Source: Ficedula albicollis
Lineage: Eukaryota; Chordata; Aves; Passeriformes; Muscicapidae
NCBI RefSeq assembly: GCF_000247815.1
Contig: NC_021683.1
Span: 14,277,409 to 14,341,408, forward strand
DNA length: 64,000 nucleotides
Reading direction: 5' to 3'
Under the pieces are notes generated by a model, which saw only the letters and a program-made list of their open reading frames with translations, did not search any database and was not told the DNA's origin. This document shows, one piece after another, positions 1 through 61,580 of this stretch. Each line of letters begins with the position of its first letter. Position 1 is the stretch's first letter. The position numbers and the translations under genes are program-made.

Positions 1-3000
1 TCACCTTTCACTCTCATTTGTGCTCTTGTTTTGTTGTTCAGGCTTGAGCAGCCTATGTGCTTTCTGACTCACCTATCTTAGGCACACTTCTGATATCAGA
101 TCCTGAATGCTTCCCTTCAGAGACCTGATTCCTTCCAGCACTGTCATTGCATGTTCACTGATACTGTGTGGGGCTGGGCAGAGTTGAAAAGAAATGCCCT
201 TTTTCTATGAATAACTCTGTTCTGGATGTTTTCTTGGTGGGTTCCTGTTCCCAGTTTCAGCTGAAGTTCCCAGGAGCTCAGTGTGGGAAACTTGAGGGTT
301 CTGGTTAATTCTCAGCACCCCTTTAGGAATCAGCACAGCTTGATTTGCATCTTCCTTGACCCGTCTTGCTATAAAAAGAAAATAATTTGCTACAGATTTG
401 ATGACTGACTGGCCTTCTTGTTTCTGGGTTTGCTTTCTGCAGAGTTACCAGCTTTAGGGCCAGGAAACAGTGGCAGAAGTTCCCAAATGGCTATGGGTGA
501 TCCCCCTGTGTGAGGTGGCTGTCACCATGGCCAGCAGGGATGGCTTGTCTTGGGAAGGCAGGGAGAAAGCTGCCAGTCACTGCTGTGGCACACTGAGCTT
601 GTTTTGGGACACTCTCATCTGTTTTATGCTCAGTGCAGGATCCACTTTTCACTGGATTGGTTCAGTTTGGACAAACTTTGTTGGAATTCCCCCCTTTCTC
701 CTTCTGTGGTGGAACAGGAGCATGAGACCCCCGTGTTTCACCATTTTCAGGGATATCATGTAGGGACTCTTGCCAGCTGTAACTTGCTTACCTCTCTGCA
801 GAGTATTACAGCAATTTTTTTCCAGCATCCAGCCCCTTCTGACTCCTCTCCTAATTTCTTACACTGAGAAGATCTTGATGTACTGTTACTGGATTTCTGG
901 CTGGCACTGCCCTACTACCCATTAGTGACAAATACTCCTGGTATCAGCTAATATGAAATCCAAACCATTTATATCCTGGATCTTTTATCAGCACTGTTGT
1001 TTGCTTGCTTTCCTCTGAGTGATTTTGGCTTTGTGGTGCCAGGCCTTGGGGCTGTTTTTGTAGTCTAGCACTGATAATCAGTGTGTCTGCATTTACACTA
1101 CAGCTGTCTCTGCAATGCAGCTGAGATTAATTTGTCACTGATCTAATAGCAGAATTCCAAAATTGATGATTTATTAGTTTTAATTCAGGAGACTCCTATG
1201 AGTGCAGAGAAGTGGTTGAGGAAAACTAATACTCTGGAGTCTGCTGACTGCTGATTTAAGGTAGCAAGGTGGTTCAGAAGCAAAACTTCTTGAGTCCTGC
1301 TAGAAGCCCTGCAGAAAAGCACTGGGGGGTACTTTCTGTTTTGGGGGTGGAAATGGCTATACCAAATGTGCTCTGGACTTCTGTTTTTACTAGATATTTG
1401 TACTGGGATAGTAACTTCAGATGGAAAAATGGATCACTGTGCTTAATCATACAACTGGAGCCCTAATTCAAGGCTTCTAATTCATACCCACTGTTCTTAA
1501 GCAATCTGCTTTAGGGAGATAAACTTTAAAAATTGCCTTCTCATTCCTTGCTCTGAGAAACTTCATTCCTGTTGTTAGTTGCTATCTGCAATTCCACTGG
1601 CATGTGGTGTAATGCTCCTTTAGGGAAGCTTTTCTGTGGATCACATTCTTTTGCTTGTTTCCTGTATACTGCTTCCAACCTGATAAAAACTATTACAGGT
1701 TTAGCTGGAGATGTTTTTCACAGCTGAGATGGATGCAGCAATTTCTCTGCTTTTTTGCCAGACATTGAAGCATTCACCCAAAGGATAGCAAGTGGCTTCT
1801 GTGTGAGCTTTGATTACTGAGAAGAGTTTTCAAAACCACTGCTTTTTGTACACAAACTCTTTTATTCTGAATCTTTTTCACAGCAGTTTATGTCAAGACT
1901 AAGCCTGAACTGATGGTTATTCCCATGTTTGTGAATGATGTCAAAGCAAAATATCAGAGATCTAAACCAGCAGGTGAATACAGCACATAACAGATTCATT
2001 ATAGGGCAGATAAGTATTTACTTGATCTAAAATTTTGCTAACATGGTGTTGTGCGTTTTAGTGAGGAATAGCAATGTCAAAGAGCTCTTACTTAAAAAAT
2101 CCCCCAACTGTTAAATTCCTGCAAAGACCATTATTAGCAAGGAGCAGTGAGCACAGTGCTTGGTGTTTGCTGAACCACAGCTGGGAGCTGTCAGGTGGGA
2201 ATGGGAGTGAGGGAAAAATCAGGGACTGAGACTCCAGCTTACACAGGGCTGCAAGTGAAGGAGCAAAGGGAATGGTATGAAATATTCTTACAGCAATTGT
2301 CACTCATGGTGGTGAGAAAGGTGAAGCTGGAAATAATGGTTACACATTAATAGGTTAGTACAGCTCTGACTTTGCACTTTTGCTGTATTTCAGACTTGAA
2401 GCTAAAAAGATCTTCTGAGGTAGGAAGGGGGCAGAAGTGCAGAAAGCACAGTGCAGTTAGAGGATTTGCATCTTCTCAAACAAAAGCACATTGCTGGCAA
2501 AGTAGAGGCTTTTCTGAGGGGTTTGATTTGAAGCCAGTCAAATTTCAAGTCAGTAGGAACAATTGTGCTGGTTCTAATGTGTTTTGGAGCAAACTCTGGA
2601 TTATGTAAGTTTGTTTTTCAGAAAAGTTGACTGTCTAGATAGAAATAACCCTTTCTTATGCAACAGGTCTGTTCCTGTGTGTATCTTGAGAGCCCTATCC
2701 CATCACTTCAGTGAGGAGAATTTGCGTTTACTGATTTATTCCTGCTGGCATTACTGCCCAGCCAGGGCTGCTTTCTGTGTGGCAGATCCCTGCTGACATA
2801 GAGTTACTTGTACCTGAGCACTGCCACTGGCACAGGAGCTTTTGGCAGGTGTCAGGGGGAGTCCCAGGGCTCTCTGCTGAGCTCCCAGCAGTACTGAGCG
2901 CATCTTGGGAATAAGAGGCTCCTTGAATCTGAGGGAAGCTTGTGGCTGACCCATAAAATCAGCAGGCTTTGTGAGCAACTGGCTGCATTAGATATAAAAC

Positions 3001-6000
3001 CACTGAAATGCAGGGGAAGCAGGAACAACATGACTTTATTGTTCAGTTTCCAGGGGAGAGGTCTTTGTTGGAGGGAGTACAACCGCACCAGGAAAACATT
3101 CTCAGTCAGCACTCTTCTATTCCAAGTTAGTTAAATAGTTTAATAGATGCTTAAAAAGAAAATAAACTGAAAGGATGAAAATTCCAGATAATGAGCTTCT
3201 TAATGTAGTTTCTGTGAGTAATAGACTTGGTGGTGAGAATGAGCTCTGGGCTCCAGTGAGTGAATGTGGGCAGACAGCAGGTGCCTGCTGGCCTCCTGAG
3301 GGGCAGAGTAACCTGGTGGAAGGACTGAGGGCAAATGGTAAACAGTGTTATCTAGAAATCTCATCACTTTGATGTAAATGAAATGTCATAATTGATCCGT
3401 TCAGCTGCCTGACTGAGATGCATTACAATAGAGCACATGACTCTGGGTTCAGTAACCTATCCTTAGCTGTGCTGCTGCCTGGAGACATCCTGAGATTCAC
3501 TTGTCTGAAAAATAATGAAATGGAAGTGGGGAAGGAAGTCAGGACTTGCAAGGGTATTTCCTAATTGACTGTGTTAGCAGTTTTCTCTCATTAAACACAA
3601 AGCCCAGGTTTCCATAGTGGTTGTTAAGGCTGGGTGTGCCTGGCACCACAATCGAGTTGTGACAGAGACAACATTGAGTTGTTCTTGCCAGGGTCACTTG
3701 GGGATACCAACAGTGTTCCACAGATCCTTTTACTGGGCAGGTGGATTTCAACCAACAGTGACAAGAGAGATCCATGAAATGTGGGGTTCTTGGCCTTCTA
3801 GAGCAGGTGTAGGTGTGGGGTCCCAGGGTGATCCTACAGCAGCAAAGCCAGCCATTGGACCAGATGGATTTATCCAGCCTGGATTTATCTAACTGTGTCT
3901 TGCCTTTGGAAGTTATTTTTGAATCAGAGCCAATGCCTCCTTTGTGCTTGCTGTTGTTAGAATTGCTCTGTTACTGCACCATTACCCTGTGGATATCATA
4001 ACTTTACCTTTCGTGCTCTGCATGAGAAACTAGGTTTAGTATTTCAAAAATTTAGGTCCCCTAAAAAGGATCAGTTACCCTTTCATTTGCTGGGGAGAAA
4101 AGTAGGAAATTTATGTTAATGAGCTGCAGCAATTAGATGCAGATTAAGTAGATTTTCATTATAAATTGAAAAAGCTGACAGCTGGTTTCTAAATACGTAA
4201 AGATATTTGTAAAAAAAAGTATGTTTTTTTCCTGAGCAGTGTTCGTCAGATGTAGCCAAACTGCTTTGAGCTTGTTTGCTTTGGTTTTTCCTTTTGTAAT
4301 CTCCTGATGTTTTGCCACATTCAGTTCTCCATCTCCTTAGAACTCTGTTGCACTGCAAACTTTTCCCAAAGCCTTTAAGTTCTGTATTAAGCTTTGGCTT
4401 TTTATAGGCCATATAAAAAGCTATTTTTTCATTTTCTTATTTATTGTCAGCCATCTCGGGTTTTACAATGTTGTTGGAAGCAATGCAACAATCTAATGAG
4501 ATGATCTGTTTGAGCAGCTGGTTTTAACCTCTGTGACATTTCTTGTTTGGGTTATAAGTCTCTGCTGTCACTTCAGTACATGGTGTAGATTTTTTTTTTT
4601 TTTTTTATTTTTGTTCTCTATTCACTCCATCTTTGAGGATTTTTTTTATTCCTTTGTGTCAGACCTAGCAAGGAGGAATTGTAACTAAACTGCCATATGA
4701 TAGATTTTTTTTGTGTTGAATCTGAATTTTTCTCTTGTTTTCTGCCATCTCTCTCTCACAACTGGGAGAGAGTGTGTGAGGTGTGAGCCAAGGAGGAATT
4801 AACTCTTCTCCCCCTTGAGAATAGAAATCTCTTTGGCATCATTGGTTCAAGGTCACTTATAGTTCCGTTTCTGCAGCATGTGTGTTCCTTTTCTCTGCAT
4901 TCCTGAGATACCTTGGAGATGTTTTAAAGGGATCAGAGAAATTAATTTCAGTCCAGCAGACAATGGAGTCAAGGCAGTTGCCTGCACACTCCAGATTTGA
5001 GGGCTCATTTTTTGTTACCTGGAAGAAACGAGCAGGAACCCACAGGAGAGCAATTGTCATCAGAAGCTTTGTTCAGGTTGCACCCAGACAATGATGGAGT
5101 CTTGTGGGTCACCAGTTTTGACAATGCCAACAGGGCTGACTGAACAAAACTCTGCTCTCTGCTCAAGTCCTGCAGCATTCCCTGGCATTTGTTGTTCACA
5201 CAGCACTGTGAAATTCAGGGACTGAGGATGAAGTCACCCTGTGTTGTGGCATCTAAGTGCAAAATATCATTGTAAGCAATAGCTCCTCACAAGGAAAAAG
5301 TGAGTTTGGTAGGCTGTGGCACTTGTCTCAACAGCTGTGCTGTTTTGTGATGTCAGGCATTTTAGGATTTTCCCTTATTTTTGGTAACTATTGAAAGGCT
5401 GAGGACTGGCAATGGAAATTAATACTCTCTGCAGGCTGCTCAAGAAGATCTGAACACTGGGCACTGAATCAATGTTCTGAACAAAAATTCCCTGCTTTTG
5501 TAATTCAAAGCAAAAGGAATAAAAGGGTTTTTGCCAGTATTTGAGCATGTTATAATCCTGAAGGCAGGACAAACTGTTAGACTTGCCAGAGCCATTTCTT
5601 CTGTTTGTGTGTTTGCCAGCAGTGCAAAAGGGGAGAGAGGGGGGGAGAAAATGGAAAGAATAAAGAAAAGCTGACTTGTGACAGATGTTTAAAACTTTTT
5701 ACTTTGGTCCAAATGAGGCTTCCTTCTCTGTCCTTCATCCCACCTTTAACTCTGCAGTTGTTTATGGATGCACAGTTTGATGTAAGTAGTGTAATAAGTC
5801 AAACAGCTGTGTCTGAGGAGGAGGCAGTTGTGGCTGTATCTTCCCTGTTCCTCAGACTACACTGGCAAAGAATATTTGCTGCGTATTTTTAGCACGAATT
5901 CTCTTAGTGCATTATCTCAAACATCTCTTAGTGCACTGTGTGAGCAGTTGGGTGGTGAAATCTGCTCCATGTAGCTGGAATACACAGTGCTGAATCCAGA

Positions 6001-8205
6001 GGAGAAAGGGATGGGATTTTTTTTTTTTTTAAGCTCCACTTTTTGCTTTACACAGCATTTACCAGAGTCCATCATACATGAGGAGGATTAAATCAGCAGT
6101 TACATGAATAACAACACTGGATAATAACAACTGGGCAGCATTCATGCTTTTTGCTGTCAGTTGTTAAATAACTGAGATGGCAATTCAAGGTTTTGCAGGA
6201 CTCCTGTTTGCCCCCAAGCGCACCCAGAGGCCAGTTGTGCTCTCTGGTTGTACTTGCATTGTTTCCTGGCTATGCCATGCCTGGAATAGCACACTGGTGG
6301 TGGCAACTTGAGTTCTGAGTGTGCAGTTGGGGATGACTTTCTGTGGCTAAGCTTCCTTGATGAAGTACAAGTTGTCTGACTTTAAATACAACACTCTCCC
6401 ACTTTCTTCTTGTTCCTAACAGGACAACATTCAGCAGCTACTCTTGATTTAGTGAATTATGTTGGCTGTTTTCATCTTTTGTCATCAAGCGTATTTGTGG
6501 GCTTGAAAGAATTAATTACTTGGAGGCATTTGGCTAAAAATTGAGATTCTTTAATTGCAGTAGTAGAGTTGCAAGGTGTTTATTGCCCATGTCCTCAACC
6601 TTCAAGGCAGAGCTTTATATTTTACTGTGTTATATGGGATATCACAAAACTTGCACCATTCTATCCCAGAACACTGTGAAAACACCAGTGACTTTAAAAT
6701 ATCTTTGTGGTCAGAAGTGACGTGGCACAAAGTGCCAGGTTTTCTTCTAAAGTCATTGCTTGGTATTCAAACTCTTCCATGAAGGTGTTGAACAGTCAAA
6801 GCCTCACAGCTCTGACTGTGTTTGGTAAAGCTGGTTATTGGCCTCTAAATGTCACAGAACCACCAGGTTGGCTATAATTATATGATGGCCTTGGTAGATG
6901 TAATGCTTTTTTTAAACTGTAAATAAAAATTCTCATCTTACAGAGGTCGCAAGGACTCAACATTGTCTTGAGAGGGTAACTTTAAAGCTGCTCTGTGGGA
7001 AGGGTTTTAATGTCTAGAATGTCCTATGTCATACAGGAAATTCACTTTAAGAGTGACATTTTCTTTCCATATGCCCTTTACAAACAGTGAGGAGGGACTG
7101 GAGGCAGAGGGGTGCTGAGTACCCCAAAGGCCATGGCTTTGCTGTGGTTCCACTGTTTCTCCTCCCTGCTCCACATTCAGCAGTGCAAAGGGACCCAGGA
7201 GAACCAGACCAGTCGTGTGACAGTGCCACATCTGGTGTGGGACAAACTGCTCTCTCTCAGTGCCACAGCTCATCCTCTGTGGCACAGAACTGACTCCCCT
7301 TCTGTGTGGTGTTGTAAGGGTGCATTCATTAGTGTTTCTAAAGCATTCAGAACAGTGGCAGTGGAGCCTGTGCAGTGTGAAGTGACTTCTTCTGTTCTCT
7401 AGTGACTGTAATTTGTATAGTAGATATGCTGTGATTCAGAAGTGAAAAGCAAGTCAATAACAAATCCTTTAAGATTTATCATTTAATAATGTCATTGCTA
7501 ATAGTTAGAATGATTCTGCTGTGCCTTCGTTATGATTTTTTTTTTACTTGGTTCATTTTTATAACCTGGAAGAAAGATTTAATTTTAGAAGTTTCAGTTG
7601 ACAAAGACATGCTGGTGCTAGATACGTATTTCAGATCATTGTCATTGTACTCTATTTTTAAATTCAAGTGCCAGCCAACTGAAAGAGCACCCTGTGTCTA
7701 TGCTGGGTGTTCTTCATCCATGCTACAAAGCTGAATTCTTCCAAGCTTCAGCACAAGGCCAGCCAGTTTACTTTTATATTTTTTCCTGTTTAATGAAGGG
7801 AAATGTTCTAGCACCTTTTCATTATCACAGAACTAAAACTGGTCATGAAAACAATCCCCCTCCCTCCAGAGGCCTGTGCAGGCATTGGCCATTGTTAAGA
7901 TGCTTGCCTATCAACAGCCACTCGAGAAAGAATTTTAAATGGTTTTGTGACGTCAAGGAGGCACAAGAAAACATAGTCTGGTGCCAAATTGCCTCCATCA
8001 TTGAAAGCACACAGTAAGAAACAGATAACACAGAAATAAATCTTTTGTGCAGTAGCTATCTCATGATATGCTCTAGCGACTCCAGTAAGTGAGCTTGTCT
8101 GCTGTAGGAATAGCTGAAGAAGATGAACTTTCAGAGCCTCATTTTCTAATTTATGATTAATGAAAAGCCAGCCTAATCTGTCTGACTTCCTGCTGTCTGG
8201 ACACA
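1..8205. other. Non-coding region upstream of MYLK3
   Basis: No exon with recognisable protein homology and flanking splice sites was found here on either strand. The open frames are short (about 105 codons or less), low in coding character and unlike any family I know. The region contains AT-rich unique sequence and short homopolymers, such as a T run near 4591-4606 and another near 6017. It presumably holds the MYLK3 promoter and 5' UTR close to 8206, but I see no clear TATA box and no CpG island. Confidence 0.6.
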
Positions 8206-26700
<18,495 letters not shown>

Positions 26701-28290
26701 GCTTGTGTGAAACCTCCACCACTCCTGGAGATGGACACGAAGCTGTGGAAGGAGGATCCAGTGTCTCCAAACGTTTCTATCCCTGTTTTATAAAATAAGG
26801 TTTTGGGACTGTCTTCCTCAATTATTTTGTGTGTTAGTGCTGCAGTCCCAGAAGTGCCTTAAGGAAGAGGCACAAGATTTCTAAAAGCAGAAGCTACTTT
26901 GTTTGTTTTTACAAGTTTTTAGTTGTTCTATACAGTGGTGGAAAAGCGTGGCTGTTACTGGGGCTGACTTCTTGCTGAAGGCTTTGATTCTGCAGAGTAT
27001 TTTTGGTGTGTCTATAGCAGAAAACCCCTGGCAGTTTTCTGGTCTCTCACACTAAGCACAGGATCTCTAAAGACTTTGTTCCTGACTGGCTGATGTGTGT
27101 TACCAGCTTTAGAGAACTGCCATACAGTGGCACAACTTGTCCCTCAGGTGTTTGTTACTTAGAAGATACAGACATTGTTTTCTCCTGTATTTCTTTCTAA
27201 AAGGTAATTTCCCCACAACATGAGGATGCTTCAGTGCAACTCCAGCTTGGATGGTTTTGGTTTGTTGTTTGGATTTTTTATTATTCTATTCTCTCCTTTA
27301 AAAAGTATTCACTACATAGTTAGGAACTATGAAGAACTCTGGTTTGAAGTAACTCAAGTCAGTCCATTGCTGCTGTTTCTTAGGGCAAGTTGAATTGAGC
27401 TGCACTGATTGAACTTCTGGAAGATGTGTGAAACTGCCATGAATACAAATCACCTAATGACTGTTGGGTCTATGCAGAAGGATCTCATGTTGTAGAGAAA
27501 AGAGGAGAGTTCCAGAGATTTTATGTTTTTAGAACTTGTAAGTGCTTTTCATTGTCCATGACTGTAGCACTTAAGTTGCTAAGTTTTAGTTTGAGGATTT
27601 GTTTCCTCTCTCTGGAAATTTTAATGCAGTCTGAGCAGCTGGTATGGTGTGACATGCAAAACAGGTTTTATTTCTAATAGGTTCTGTGAGAGGGAAACAG
27701 TGTTGCCTCTGCCTTTAGTCCAGTTAGGAGGTTGAAGCCCTTTTGTTCTTGAACATTAAACTTTTTATTCACAGTATTAACTTATTTTGGATTTTAAACT
27801 CTTTTCTTATGTGTGGAGTGGGAGCCACTTACAGTCTCTCATATAAAAGTAAAACACTATTTATTAAACCAGTGGTTTCCTGTCCTGGATTCTTAAAAAC
27901 TCTGTGTGAACTGGATGGGCTCTTAGGAAAAAGGGAAACTAATATTACTAAAAGTACTTTCCAGCAAAGGCACCTGTAAAGCTCCATTGAACTGGACTTT
28001 CACATCCCTTGAATTTGCAGAAGTGTTGGTTGCTAATGATGAGGTTTGTAAGACTGGCTTACTCTAGCCTAGCTATCTTCTCCACTCAAGTGCTTCTCAC
28101 TTTGCACAGTCCTGACTTCTGCAGCATTTCCAGAGCTGGGACAGAGAAGAATCTTGTAATTTATCACCTTCTATGAAGGCCCACTTTTGTTCATGTTTTC
28201 CTTCCACAGTATTTCTGCATGCTGAATGTCATTGTATTCATTGGTCTGTATATTTCTGAATTAATACTAATAAATTTCATTAAAGAATAT
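26701..28290 (+). other. MYLK3: MYLK3 3' UTR
   Basis: No further coding sequence follows the stop. Canonical AATAAA at 28269-28274 and ATTAAA at 28279-28284 give a plausible 3' end about 1.6 kb after the stop. This leaves a gap of a few hundred bases to the convergent ORC6 3' end. Confidence 0.6.
28269..28274 (+). terminator. MYLK3: Candidate MYLK3 polyadenylation signal AATAAA
   Basis: AATAAA, with ATTAAA five bases later. It is the last strong + strand signal before the ORC6 3' end begins on the other strand. Confidence 0.55.
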
Positions 28291-28671
28291 CCATCAACTT
28301 TGGTTTAAGCCCCACTGCCAAACAAACCTGAAAGTATTTCTGGGTAGGTCCAGAGATGCAGACCAGGCAGAAAACATGCAAGGGAAATGGAACAAAGACC
28401 TCTTCTCTAAGCTCATGACTGTGAGACACAAAACATGTTACCCAGTCAACATCCTTTTCCTCTGAATATCTTCCTTCTTAAGGCACAGGCATCTCCTCCA
28501 TGTTTCATTTTGCACTCCAAGTACCTGTGCCAAGAACATGATGTCATAATACAAAGCTTTTCCTTCCAGTACTTTTATTCTTTCTTGGAATATTTGGGAC
28601 CTCTTAAAAAAGCACAAGAGATTTCATTCCTATACACATGAAAACAAGTCACATTCATTGACTGAACAATA

Positions 28672-28717
28672 TTTATTAAAAAAAAAACCCAAAAAACTAC
28701 AAAAATAAGGCTTTATT
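28672..28717 (-). terminator. ORC6: Candidate ORC6 polyadenylation signals
   Basis: On the minus strand AATAAA occurs at 28717-28712 and again at 28677-28672, about 350-400 bases after the ORC6 stop codon. Either could define the 3' end. Confidence 0.5.
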
Positions 28718-29064
28718 TCTCTGCTGGCTTTGCAGTTTAACAAGGCACTGTTAATCACCTTCCTCTTATTTCACTGACTGCTTCCAGCCAGTGGCCCAAG
28801 GGTCTGTAACTTATAACTTATTTACACTTAAAGTAGCATTAGAATGTTACCTGCTTCTTGCAGCAAGAGAATGAAGCTATTCTACCCCTAATGCCACAGC
28901 CGGGTGAGCAGTCACATTTCCTGTAAAATCCCATCACTCCGTGGTGTCATTTATTAAAAATAGTATTCTTAAATACTTAAAACCTAAATAAACTCAGCTG
29001 TCTGCCAGGCAGCCATTACTCATGTGCTACTAGATCTCCTGTTAGAGCAGAGGGAGAGTTAAAA

Positions 29065-36200
<7,136 letters not shown>

Positions 36201-36244
36201 GCGCTCTTTGCCGCAAATGTTGGTGTTTATCAGGCAGGGAGGCA

Positions 36245-36524
36245 GCGGGGTGAGGGTCAGCCTCTTCTCCCAGGCAGTTAGCAATAGGACAAGAGGGCAC
36301 AGTCTTAAAGTGTGCTGGGGGAGGTTCGGGTTGGTCATTTGTAGGAATTGATTGACAAAACGGGTGATCAGACATTGGAATGGACCGCCCACGGAGGCGG
36401 TGGAGTCGCGGTGCCTGGACGTGTTTAAGGAAAGACTGGACATGGCATGAGTGCCTTGGGCAGGTTTACAAGGTGGTGTTAGGCCACAGCTGGACTCGAT
36501 CTTTCCAACCTCATTCATTCTGTA
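36245..36524 (+). mobile_element. CR1 LINE 3'-end fragment
   Basis: Resembles the 3' end of avian CR1: AGGACAAGAGGGCAC, GGGGGAGGTTCGGGTTGG, GACATTGGAATGGACCGCCC, GGCGGTGGAGTCGC, then TGGACTCGATCTTTCCAACC and ATTCATTCTGTAA. It is diverged and truncated at the 5' side. It lies in VPS35 intron 1, close to the promoter. Confidence 0.85.
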
Positions 36525-58456
<21,932 letters not shown>

Positions 58457-59175
58457 AGAGACACTCACTGTACCTGCTTTCATTTACATACCATATTTTT
58501 TTTTAAGATAGGATCCTAGGTTGTGCCTTTCAGAAATGTCAAGTTAACATTCATGTGTTCAGTCTGGCACTTCAAACACTTGTGTTGAGTACTCTAACAA
58601 ATTTGGAAGGTTGGACCAGCAACTACAGGTTTCATCAGTTAGCATGGCTGAAATTTTCTTTGAAATCCATGTGACATGGTAGGGCTCTTCAGTTCTAATT
58701 TCTCTTCTGTCTGTTCACTGTTGCTTCTGTAGCACTAGAGCTCTAAACTGGCAGTGACTGTCAGCTGAAACTGTGTCTGATCTTTACAGAGCATCAGATT
58801 TTTGGGATTATTGTATGTCAAATTCTGCTTGTGCTTTTCTTTTAATGCGAGTTAAGACTTAAGTGTAATATTTTTCCCTAAAACTAGAATATATTAATGC
58901 ATGTTTGGAGAGTTTTAAAGTACCATGTTCAAAAAAACAGAAGTTATATTTTGCATATTAAGGCTCTGTGACATTCAGTGAGGGCCAGTACTGTGCACAG
59001 GGCATATTTATCAAGATAATTTTGTTCCAAATAGTATAAAAAATAGAGAAATTGCAATCTATATAGATATGTATAACCTTCATTACTGTAAATTTAGGGG
59101 AAAATGCATTACACAAGTTTATTCAGTATCATGATTTTGCACCGGTGAAACAATAAAGTTGCTATTAACACCTGT
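58457..59175 (+). other. VPS35: VPS35 3' UTR
   Basis: AT-rich untranslated sequence ending just after AATAAA at 59152-59157, which is followed by a GT-rich stretch. This gives a 3' UTR of about 0.7 kb. Confidence 0.75.
59152..59157 (+). terminator. VPS35: VPS35 polyadenylation signal AATAAA
   Basis: Canonical AATAAA about 700 bases after the stop, followed within 30 bases by TGTTGTTTCATGTCTCTT, a GT-rich downstream element. Confidence 0.7.
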
Positions 59176-61580
59176 TGTTTCATGTCTCTTCAGAGCCCAG
59201 TGTTGAACCTTCTGATAAAAGTGAAGAGCTTTGTTTTGTAGGGACAGAAAAATCAAGGCATAGTTACCCTGGCTGAGCTGGGCGGCTGTTGGCATTTCTA
59301 GTGTAGGAGTTTGTGATACAGACCCAGTGTTTCTCCACATGGTGCTGAGATGGTGTGTGCTCACATTTCAGAATGTCTTTATGACATACCTGGAGTGAGG
59401 AAGAATCCTACTGGATTCTGTGCCAGAGAGCTGATGGCAATTGAATTCCAGTGCTGTAGGAAACCGAGCAGTAGAGCAGGGCCAGTGGCAGCTCCTGGGA
59501 AGCTGGTCCAGTCCATGGGTTAATGCCAGTTGCTGAAAGTTTTGACTTGTCTGGTTTGCTTTTACTGAACATGGTGTTCTAAAGATAACTGATTGAATTA
59601 CTTTTCTCCTTGAGTGACCATCGTTTTCTGAAAATGTGTCCTGGCTTGATTGGATAGTACATGAGACTTTGGTGGGATTGTTCAGTAATTTAGTGCTACT
59701 TTTTTTCTGAAAAAGGCACATGCAATCCTAGGAAACAATTGCAGAGTATACAACAAATAGATTATTAATATACTGATGAATTAGTCTGGCTTGGAAGGGA
59801 GGAGAAATAAATGGGGAGATAATTTAAAGACTTTACTTCCCCAAGTTTATAATTGATCCTAATTCAAGAATCTTTGTGTTGCTCCGTATCTGTTGAAACT
59901 GTTCCTCATAGAACTGTTAAGCTGTTTTGTTGTAGCACATCCATAGCAGAATGTGGTGATGATGTTCATGTGGATACATTCATAGTGTAGGGATATGTCC
60001 TCCTCATTTCCAGTATTTGCTAACCCTGTTTTAGTCCTCAGTGTCAGTCCTTGTAACTTAGGAAGTGTTTTTGAAATACCAGTTTTGCAGTTTCAACTGC
60101 AGTCACCCAAATGTTGTAGACTGGTGCTTTTCTACCCTCTCCCACTTGTTAGGGCTACACAGTTACAACTCTTCCACAGCTCTTAATTACTTTTATTGAA
60201 ATTTTACAATATAAACAATTTTACTACCTGTAAACTTTAAGATTGTATTACCATGCATTTTGACTGTGGCAGTGGACAACTAGAGCTGTTCAGTAACTAT
60301 CACTTTTCAGCAAAGGAAAGCATCTGTTAGATTATGTAGTAAATGCTGGTGATGGTGGAACAAACTTGGATCGTTAGCGATGCTCAGTGTGACACCTTGG
60401 GGGATAAATCTACTCCAAACTCAGGATCAGTTGTATGAGCTGCTCCTGTGGCACAGGCACAATGACGGAGACACTCTTGGGCAGTAGCAAGGCTGTAACT
60501 TGTAACAGACTTCGTGTCATGCCAGTTATGATGTATAACCTGGGAAATATCTCAAGACTTCAAGTGATACTTTATTGCCCACTAATGACTTGATGGATGG
60601 CAAGATTCAATGGGTAGGGTAGGGGAAAACAACACTTTTTTTTGTAATCTAGCCAGAAGTAGTAAAGGTCCAATTGTAAATGTCTTAAAAAATTACTGGA
60701 AGGGAAGTTTACCTAAAGCTCTGTCATGGATCTCATAGACTACTTAGGCTTACTCTGTCCTTACAGCAAAGCACAGAGTAATGCCCTCAGCCCTGTAAGG
60801 AATAGAGTTTTGACCTCAGTAGATTCCTGCCCATGCAGGATTTGGGTGGGGGGCAGGAAGTCACTGCTGAGGGAGGGAACTCTTAGTGAAACTCTTCCAG
60901 TGTGTAAGTAACCAATTTTTGTATCTCCTATTACAAAGCTCAAAACCCTTCTATACTTCTGTTCCTGGACTTTGTTCTACTAAATATTCCACTCTCTTCT
61001 ATTTCCATCACCTTTTCCACTCAAGTCAGTGGTCCCTTACCTGCTACAGTTGCTCAGCTTCTCTGGTAACATCACTGTTGTGCTGCCTCCTGTCCCATGC
61101 TTTTCCTGTTTTATTGTTGGTCATGTCTTGCCTGGCTTGCCACTAAGTGGAGGGGGGGAAAACATCCTGGGCTTAACAACTTCAGCTGATGTCTTGAAGT
61201 GGATTTGGGGTAAGATATGACAGACCCAAGATTAATGCTTTCTGAAATTCCAGCAATATTTAGGTATTAAAAGTGACAGAGCCTGAACTCTAATTATTAG
61301 CTATGAATGCTGTTTTTTGTTTTCAGCACTTCAACACTAGTGTACCATTACCAGAAAATACACTGTTGGTGTAATTTTCTAAAGAGCTTTGAAAAATGAC
61401 CTCTCTTTTCACTGCTGTGATTTTCCCAGCTACGTTGATGACTGCATTTCCACATACTCATAAATATCTACACTTGTGCCTACCTACCAGTATTCCATAA
61501 ATATTTGCAGGTATTGCAATACTAGCTTTTTGGTGCTCCCACCAAATAAAAGATGTACTAATTTTCAGCCTTCCTACTTT
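59176..61580. other. Intergenic region and 3' UTR of the GPCR
   Basis: No coding exon recognised on either strand. The right part should be the 3' UTR of the minus-strand receptor; possible minus-strand AATAAA signals lie at 61115-61110 and 60197-60192, but I cannot choose between them. Confidence 0.5.

Noticed and set aside
470..867. Overlapping ~100-codon ORFs at the left end
   Set aside because: No similarity to known proteins and no splice or composition support; consistent with chance open frames.
6850..6880. Short CR1-like 3' end (TCACAGAACCACCAGGTTGG)
   Set aside because: Only about 20 bases match, too short to call an element.
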